Source of the DNA: Saprospiraceae bacterium
Lineage (GTDB): Bacteria; Bacteroidota; Bacteroidia; Chitinophagales; Saprospiraceae
Length of the DNA stretch: 64,000 nucleotides
Direction: 5' to 3'
Assembly (NCBI GenBank): GCA_028285545.1
Contig: JANQPA010000019.1
Location: 1-64,000, forward strand
Shown: positions 59,577-64,000 of the stretch, piece after piece
Position numbering within the stretch: position 1 is the stretch's first letter
Layout: every line of letters starts with the position of its first letter
The notes under the pieces: model-generated
Databases searched by the model: none
What the model saw: the letters and a program-made list of their open reading frames with translations, nothing else
Told to the model about the DNA's origin: nothing
Made by a program: the position numbers and the translations under genes

Positions 59577-60000
59577 TTTGTTTGGATTTTAATTTTAATA
59601 TCAGGTTTTTAAGCATTTCAAACTCTTCCTGATTTAAACTTGTCATTAGGGGCTTATGAAAATCATGGACTTTTTTATCCAGTTTTTTAAGAATCACCTC
59701 CCCTTCCTGGGTGATGGTAATATCCATTTTGCGGCGGTTTGTAGGGCATTCCTTCCTTTCTACAAAACCCTTGGATAGTAATTTGTCTACAATTCTGGTA
59801 ATATTACTGCTACGCTGAACCATATTATCCAGAATTTCCTGAACAGTAAGAGGCTTTCCCTTTGCTCCTTTTAAGGTGCGCAGGACATTATATTGTGGTT
59901 CGGTAATACCAAACTCCTTAAGTTCTGTACTTACCTGATCTGTTATCCAATGTCCTGTGATAATAATCTGGTGAATGGCTTGATAATAGGTTTTATTCAT
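59569..60000 (-). CDS. MarR-family transcriptional regulator
   Basis: A 143-residue winged-helix repressor. The core is ITEPQYNVLRTLKGAKGKPLTVQEILDNMVQRSSNITRIVDKLLSKGFVERKECPTNRRKMDITITQEG, with the DxRxxxv wing written as CPTNRRKMDI. It overlaps the FMN reductase gene by 8 bp. A TGTATATACA palindrome covers its start codon and a similar site lies before the barrel gene at 57957, so it probably represses both operons. Confidence 0.92.
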   Translation of the reverse strand: MNKTYYQAIHQIIITGHWITDQVSTELKEFGITEPQYNVLRTLKGAKGKPLTVQEILDNMVQRSSNITRIVDKLLSKGFVERKECPTNRRKMDITITQEGEVILKKLDKKVHDFHKPLMTSLNQEEFEMLKNLILKLKSKQND

Positions 60001-60009
60001 GTATATACA
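60000..60009. promoter_or_regulatory. MarR autoregulatory site
   Basis: TGTATATACA, a 10-bp palindrome that begins at the A of the marR ATG. Located just downstream of the predicted promoter, so binding would block initiation. Confidence 0.5.
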
Positions 60010-60022
60010 AATGTTGTTGATA

Positions 60023-60054
60023 CAAATCTAAGGCAAAAAATTCATACATGCAAA
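60023..60054 (-). promoter_or_regulatory. predicted marR promoter
   Basis: Minus strand: TTTG (60054-60051), 20-bp spacer, TAGATTTG (60030-60023), an exact TTTG-N20-TAnnTTTG. Confidence 0.65.
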
Positions 60055-60066
60055 TCTTCCACTTTA

Positions 60067-60915
60067 TTAGTAGTGAAAAACCTTGGCCACTCCTACTTCA
60101 TTTCCCTTTTTTACTTGAATAAAGAGTATCCCCTTAGGCCATTTGGTAATATTCAAATTAACTCTTTCAGAATTTAGAACCCTGGAATAAATAAGTTTTC
60201 CCAAGGGAGATCTAACTTGAATATAGATAGGGTCATTCAAAGCATATTCTTTCATTTCCATAAAAAGCTGATCTTTGGCAGGATTGGGGCTAATCAGCAT
60301 TAAGTTTGACAGATCAAGGATTTTGATACTTGTGGTTTGATTACAATTAACCTCTAATATTTCATAGTCAATGACACTTGTAAAGCCTTCACATTTTCTG
60401 GAAGGCCCAGACATAAGTGAACCAAAACCTTCTATAAATCCATCAGAATGTTGTAGTCCAAAGTCAATAAACTTTGCAGTCCTGCCAAAAAACTCTATTT
60501 GTCTTACAGTATCAACAAGCATAGGGATACCAGACGGGTTGTAAAAAGTATCTCCCTTTTCCAAAGAATAATCAATAATTAAAGACTCTGTGAAGGTAGT
60601 ATCCTCTAGGGGGATGAAATAAATCTTCCTAAGAAGGGTATCTTCCCGAATATATCCCAGTTCACAATTTGCTCCATTGACTTCGGAAAGTAATTTCACT
60701 GTAGCATATGTTTTGCTATTTGCCTCCAGGGTTTCACAGGAAATATAGATTTCGGAATGCGTAAAGGAGCCCATTCCCTGACCTTTACGTATGGTCCATT
60801 TGGCTCCCGGAATGATTGTTTTTTGATATTCAGGCTGACTAAATAACTGGATGGGGTAAAGGATGACCAAAACTAAAGAATATAAAATAAGTCTGACTGG
60901 AGTACGGCTCTTCAT
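60067..60915 (-). CDS. secreted protein with T9SS type A sorting domain
   Basis: A 282-residue protein with a signal peptide (to about IQLFSQ). A central domain of about 150 residues has TYATVKLLSEVNGANCELGYIREDTLLRKIYFIPLEDTTFTE, the style of Bacteroidota secreted proteins whose function is unknown. The C-terminal sorting domain starts at LMLISPNPAKDQLFMEM and ends KGILFIQVKKGNEVGVAKVFHY. T9SS cargo, presumably exported to the surface. Monocistronic. Confidence 0.83.
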   Translation of the reverse strand: MKSRTPVRLILYSLVLVILYPIQLFSQPEYQKTIIPGAKWTIRKGQGMGSFTHSEIYISCETLEANSKTYATVKLLSEVNGANCELGYIREDTLLRKIYFIPLEDTTFTESLIIDYSLEKGDTFYNPSGIPMLVDTVRQIEFFGRTAKFIDFGLQHSDGFIEGFGSLMSGPSRKCEGFTSVIDYEILEVNCNQTTSIKILDLSNLMLISPNPAKDQLFMEMKEYALNDPIYIQVRSPLGKLIYSRVLNSERVNLNITKWPKGILFIQVKKGNEVGVAKVFHY

Positions 60916-61066
60916 GGCTAATACTTCTAAATTATGCTCAAATTAGTTTTCAAAACAAAATAGCCAAAAGGCAGATAGAATTACCTTTTGAACTTGCCTT
61001 AATTAGCTAATATTAGCAATAATTAGAGTTTGTTATTGAAGATAGAATTAGCCCAATTAGATACTC

Positions 61067-62017
61067 TTATTCATTGATCCAGGCCATTATTTTTTTATTA
61101 AAAAGATCGGGTTCCTCTAATTGTGGGGTATGTCCGCTTTTTTCAAAAACTTCAATCTGCAGTTTGGGTAATTGTTTATAATCAGAATTCCAGAGCGTAT
61201 AAGGAACCACATAATCATACCTACCCAGGACAAGCAAAACAGGAAGGTCTACTACTTTTTTATCTTTAAACATATTATAATCTGTAAAAAGTGGCCCAAA
61301 TAAATGATTGGAAACTTCTATATTAATGGGCATTCCTTCCCAGATCCACCTACAATCATAGTTTGCATTATACCAATACATGGCACTGCTGGCAACATAA
61401 CTAGCCACCATAGCCTCGGCCCCTGACATCCCTTGCAAATCTTCTTGGATGGCACTCATTTTAGCTGCTTGGATATTTTTCCTTTCCTCGGAAGCCTTTC
61501 CCCATAGATTATTGAAGGCTGAGGTGTAGGTTTTATTTCCAAAATCATTGGGTGAGCCGATCATAAGCAAATGAGAAATGTGCTCGGGATATCTTTTCGC
61601 ATATTCCATAGCGATGGTCCCATGAATGGAGTGGCCAATTAATAGAAAATCTTCCAAATTCAATTCTTTCCTTACTTTTTCTATCTCCTCCGTAATGGTT
61701 TCAATAGTGTAATCTTTCAAGTTGGGAGGAGGAGGACCTTCCGCAAACCATCTCATATCTACAAAATGCATTTGCAGATTTTCTCTTAATTCAGTAGAGA
61801 AAGTACGAGGATAGTAAATGGAAGAACCAATTACCAGACATGGCTTACCCGTGCCTTCAATTTTATATTTTAAATTAATATCCCCTAGTGAAATTGTGCC
61901 TTCAGTCTCAAGCTTTTCTTTCATTTCATTAGATTCCTGAGCAGTACTTCTATTGGCGCAATTGCTTAGCACAAATAGAATAATAATTAGAATGGGAAAG
62001 GAATATTTCATGATCAT
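61067..62017 (-). CDS. alpha/beta hydrolase lipoprotein
   Basis: A 316-residue lipoprotein with signal peptide and lipobox (FVLSNC, Cys about residue 20). The hydrolase core has GHSIHG with the nucleophile Ser in FLLIGHSIHGTIAMEYAKRYPEHISHLLMIGSP, the acid residue in LVLGRYDYVVP and the His in KSGHTPQLEEPD, a proline-iminopeptidase/epoxide-hydrolase-like arrangement. Substrate unknown. It lies between two repeat-containing regions and has its own transcript direction. Confidence 0.85.
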   Translation of the reverse strand: MIMKYSFPILIIILFVLSNCANRSTAQESNEMKEKLETEGTISLGDINLKYKIEGTGKPCLVIGSSIYYPRTFSTELRENLQMHFVDMRWFAEGPPPPNLKDYTIETITEEIEKVRKELNLEDFLLIGHSIHGTIAMEYAKRYPEHISHLLMIGSPNDFGNKTYTSAFNNLWGKASEERKNIQAAKMSAIQEDLQGMSGAEAMVASYVASSAMYWYNANYDCRWIWEGMPINIEVSNHLFGPLFTDYNMFKDKKVVDLPVLLVLGRYDYVVPYTLWNSDYKQLPKLQIEVFEKSGHTPQLEEPDLFNKKIMAWINE

Positions 62018-62097
62018 TTTTTTAAATAAAAATTAGAATTCCTACACCCTGCAAGGTGCAAAGTATTTTTTTGAAAATAAAGGCAGAGATGCCTGTT

Positions 62098-62219
62098 TCA
62101 ATGTCAATGGCAATGGCAATGTCAATTACAATTACAATTTCAATGTCAATGTCAATAATCAATGCAGTATTGTCATTGCTATTGCTATTGCCATTGACAT
62201 TGATATTGCTATTGTTATT
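62098..62219. repeat. hexamer-period inverted repeat element (copy 3)
   Basis: Left arm CAATGT/CAATGG/CAATTA hexamers (62098-62163), right arm TATTGT/CATTGC/TATTGC/CATTGA hexamers (62169-62219). The right arm reaches the stop codon of the helicase gene (62215-62217). Same plan as copies 1 and 2. Confidence 0.8.
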
Positions 62220-63999
62220 TGGGAATTTCTAAAAATTTCAACAGGGCTTGAATACATCGTTCTCGTTCTAAAGTCCAGATAAGGAAGGGCATGGAAAAAA
62301 CTTTAATATCCATACGGTCCAGCATTTTTATTCTTTCCAGTGGGAAGGCCGATACATAATTGCCGGGATAACCGACTAAATCAATCCCAAAAGTCTTTCC
62401 GCCTATTATAGCCACAATATCGATATCCAAGCCTGAAATGTGATAATTAATATGTAGCTGAACATCAGGAATTGCCTTCAAGACATCAACAATTTCTATC
62501 ATAAATTCATCATAGGCAGTATTACCTTTTGAATCTGTAGCCCCTTGATTTTCCAATGAAACAGAAGCAAGATATTCTTTTAAAAGACTTCCCGATCTAA
62601 GCATTCCTGGAGTAAAAGAAATCAGGAGATGTTGTTCTGACCTTGCCCTGGTAATACTTACATTAAAAACATCAGGTTTTTCCAAATATTGAAAGGCAGA
62701 AGGGTGAGACGATTCGTCTAAGGCAAATGATAAAAACATAATATCTCTTTCCTCACCTTGAAAAAAATGAGGAGTTCCAATTAATATATTATGCCGCCGT
62801 ATGGCCTCATAGGATAATTTTTTTTCTACTATTTGACTCAGATAATCTGTATGTTCTCGAAATGGAGATAAAATTCCGATGGTCTTACATAGGTGGGCAT
62901 CTAATCTGGCTTCCTCTTCAATCAATTCATTTATTTTTTGCAAAATCAGACTCGCCTCCTTTTCATTATATCCGGTCCTGCTACGCTTACCCTTTACCTT
63001 ATGTAGAAAAAGGTTACCGGTCACTTTTGCGGTGGGCGTATCCGTCATAATATTAAGGGCCTTATTATAAAATTTCCGATTGCTGAAATCTATCAAATCA
63101 GGGAGGGAGCGATAATGTTCATTAAGAAAATGGATATTATCCTGTTGTGTCATCTGATCTAAAGCAAAATCAAGGAGGCTTTTATTTCGATAATCAAGTT
63201 CTTCGATGTCTTCTTCAGGTATCTGATGCTGTTCCAACAATTGCAATTGGCGTTTTCGGGATAAAAAAGAAATATGCCGGAGCTGTTTAGGATCCCCCAC
63301 TATGACCAGGCGTTTTCCCCTTTGAATGACAGGCAAGGCACTGGAAATATTACACTGTGTAGATTCATCAAATATGACCAGATCAAACAATTCTTTTCTC
63401 AAAGGCAATACCTGGCTAATTTCCTCCATTGTCACCAACCATACTGGCAAAGCGTTCAACAAGGAATTGAAATTTACTTTATTGAAGCGCTCTTCCTTTA
63501 AATTTCCGGTACGGGCTCGAAGGGCTTTCAAAAAAAATTGTAGTTCTTTTCGTCTTCTTGATAAGGTTTTAAACAAAAAATACTCCCGACTCATGGAAAT
63601 ATATTGGTGCAGAAGTTCATTTTTATAATGGAGTTCCTCCAAAAGATCCCGATATAAAACCCAAAGCGGCTCCACTCTTTTTGATCGTCTTTTGAATCTA
63701 CTTAACCTCCATTTTTCCCATAGCGAGGGAGAAGGCATAAAGAGGTATCTACCCCATTTTTTTTCATTTTCTGTACGGGATTCTATAATTCTTTCTAAGC
63801 GGTTGATTTTACTTAAAGAAATATTCAAGTGGCGTTCTAATTTTTGTAAATCATTTCGGCTTCTATCTTCTATTCCAATACCTGCAAGAATATTTTCCAG
63901 GTATTGTTTGGCTTGAGCTTTCCATTTTTTGTCAGTCGTCTTAATCGGCTCATGGTCTAAAAGAAAATCGTTTTTTAATTTCTGAGCAATTACCTCCAC
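62215..63999 (-). CDS. superfamily 1 DNA/RNA helicase, C-terminal part (cut by the window edge)
   Basis: 594 visible residues of a longer protein: the frame remains open at the window end and the Walker A motif lies outside. Motif II is LVIFDESTQCN, motif III LVIVGDPKQLRH, motif V GTPHFFQGEERDIMFLS and motif VI NVSITRARSEQHLLIS, the DNA2/UPF1-like SF1 set. After about 490, a tail (AYDEFMIEIVDVL...LHINYHISGLDIDIVAIIGGKTFGIDLVGY) resembles a restriction-endonuclease/Vsr-like fold with the D-x-D-x-V pattern. Such helicase-nuclease fusions are often in defence or repair. Confidence 0.8.
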   Translation of the reverse strand: MEVIAQKLKNDFLLDHEPIKTTDKKWKAQAKQYLENILAGIGIEDRSRNDLQKLERHLNISLSKINRLERIIESRTENEKKWGRYLFMPSPSLWEKWRLSRFKRRSKRVEPLWVLYRDLLEELHYKNELLHQYISMSREYFLFKTLSRRRKELQFFLKALRARTGNLKEERFNKVNFNSLLNALPVWLVTMEEISQVLPLRKELFDLVIFDESTQCNISSALPVIQRGKRLVIVGDPKQLRHISFLSRKRQLQLLEQHQIPEEDIEELDYRNKSLLDFALDQMTQQDNIHFLNEHYRSLPDLIDFSNRKFYNKALNIMTDTPTAKVTGNLFLHKVKGKRSRTGYNEKEASLILQKINELIEEEARLDAHLCKTIGILSPFREHTDYLSQIVEKKLSYEAIRRHNILIGTPHFFQGEERDIMFLSFALDESSHPSAFQYLEKPDVFNVSITRARSEQHLLISFTPGMLRSGSLLKEYLASVSLENQGATDSKGNTAYDEFMIEIVDVLKAIPDVQLHINYHISGLDIDIVAIIGGKTFGIDLVGYPGNYVSAFPLERIKMLDRMDIKVFSMPFLIWTLERERCIQALLKFLEIPK

Positions 64000-64000
64000 C

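Overview
This is a 64 kb, AT-rich chromosomal window that looks like a gliding-type member of the Bacteroidota, most plausibly the Saprospiria/Lewinella side of the phylum (inference). The evidence is two secreted proteins with type IX secretion (T9SS) C-terminal sorting domains, a contiguous gldA-gldF-gldG cluster, several N-terminally membrane-embedded AraC regulators, ECF sigma genes each followed by a membrane partner gene, start codons without Shine-Dalgarno sequences, and promoters of the Bacteroidota type (TTTG, about 19-20 bp, TAnnTTTG). I saw no rRNA, tRNA, CRISPR array or prophage.

Layout. 0-5 kb: a methyltransferase, a T9SS cargo protein, a bestrophin-like channel and a divergent LysR/peroxiredoxin pair whose operon ends in a 51-codon remnant of an MdaB-type quinone reductase. 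5-8 kb: a lipoprotein and an ECF sigma factor overlapping a membrane-anchored partner with a barrel-like C-terminus. 8-15 kb: two copies of a module made of a 7TM-AraC regulator and one or two secreted TolB-like six-bladed propellers, plus an alpha/beta hydrolase. 15-20 kb: a TonB-domain protein and the gliding ABC operon gldA-gldF-gldG-DUF4340. 20.5-22.4 kb: ten degenerate 130-bp repeats leading to an IS200-like (RAYT-type) HUH transposase. 22.4-27.9 kb: TetR, MMPL pump, LolA-like protein and outer-membrane barrel, with three identical 16-bp operator candidates.

28-47.8 kb: mostly housekeeping and envelope genes: a third 7TM-AraC gene, VOC protein, histidine phosphatase, TIKI/EreA-like protein, pseudouridine-5'-phosphate glycosidase, two class-C serine hydrolases, two more ECF sigma operons (one with a HEAT-repeat partner and a DUF4097 protein, one with small membrane proteins), a hybrid histidine kinase with AraC output, and a DUF4132 protein with a small upstream partner.

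48.8-55.3 kb holds the most interesting locus. It is a CHAT (caspase-like) protease, a STAND-type ATPase and an 18-repeat WD40 protein with a transmembrane helix, transcribed as one tight operon. The ATPase and WD40 genes are in the same reading frame and separated only by one TAA plus three codons, in the middle of a region normally continuous in the fused family. Gene remnants (a PD40 piece and a serine-hydrolase C-terminal domain) lie just downstream. 55.4-64 kb: a MATE transporter, a YcaC-like hydrolase with a DUF481-like barrel, a MarR/FMN-reductase operon ending in a truncated pirin, a second T9SS protein, a lipoprotein alpha/beta hydrolase, and the C-terminal part of a superfamily 1 helicase that runs off the window edge.

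Intergenic DNA is unusually structured. It contains hexamer-period repeats in inverted arrangement at three places, an octamer-to-heptamer repeat, a dispersed 25-bp purine-rich element around the CHAT locus, and many long perfect hairpins.
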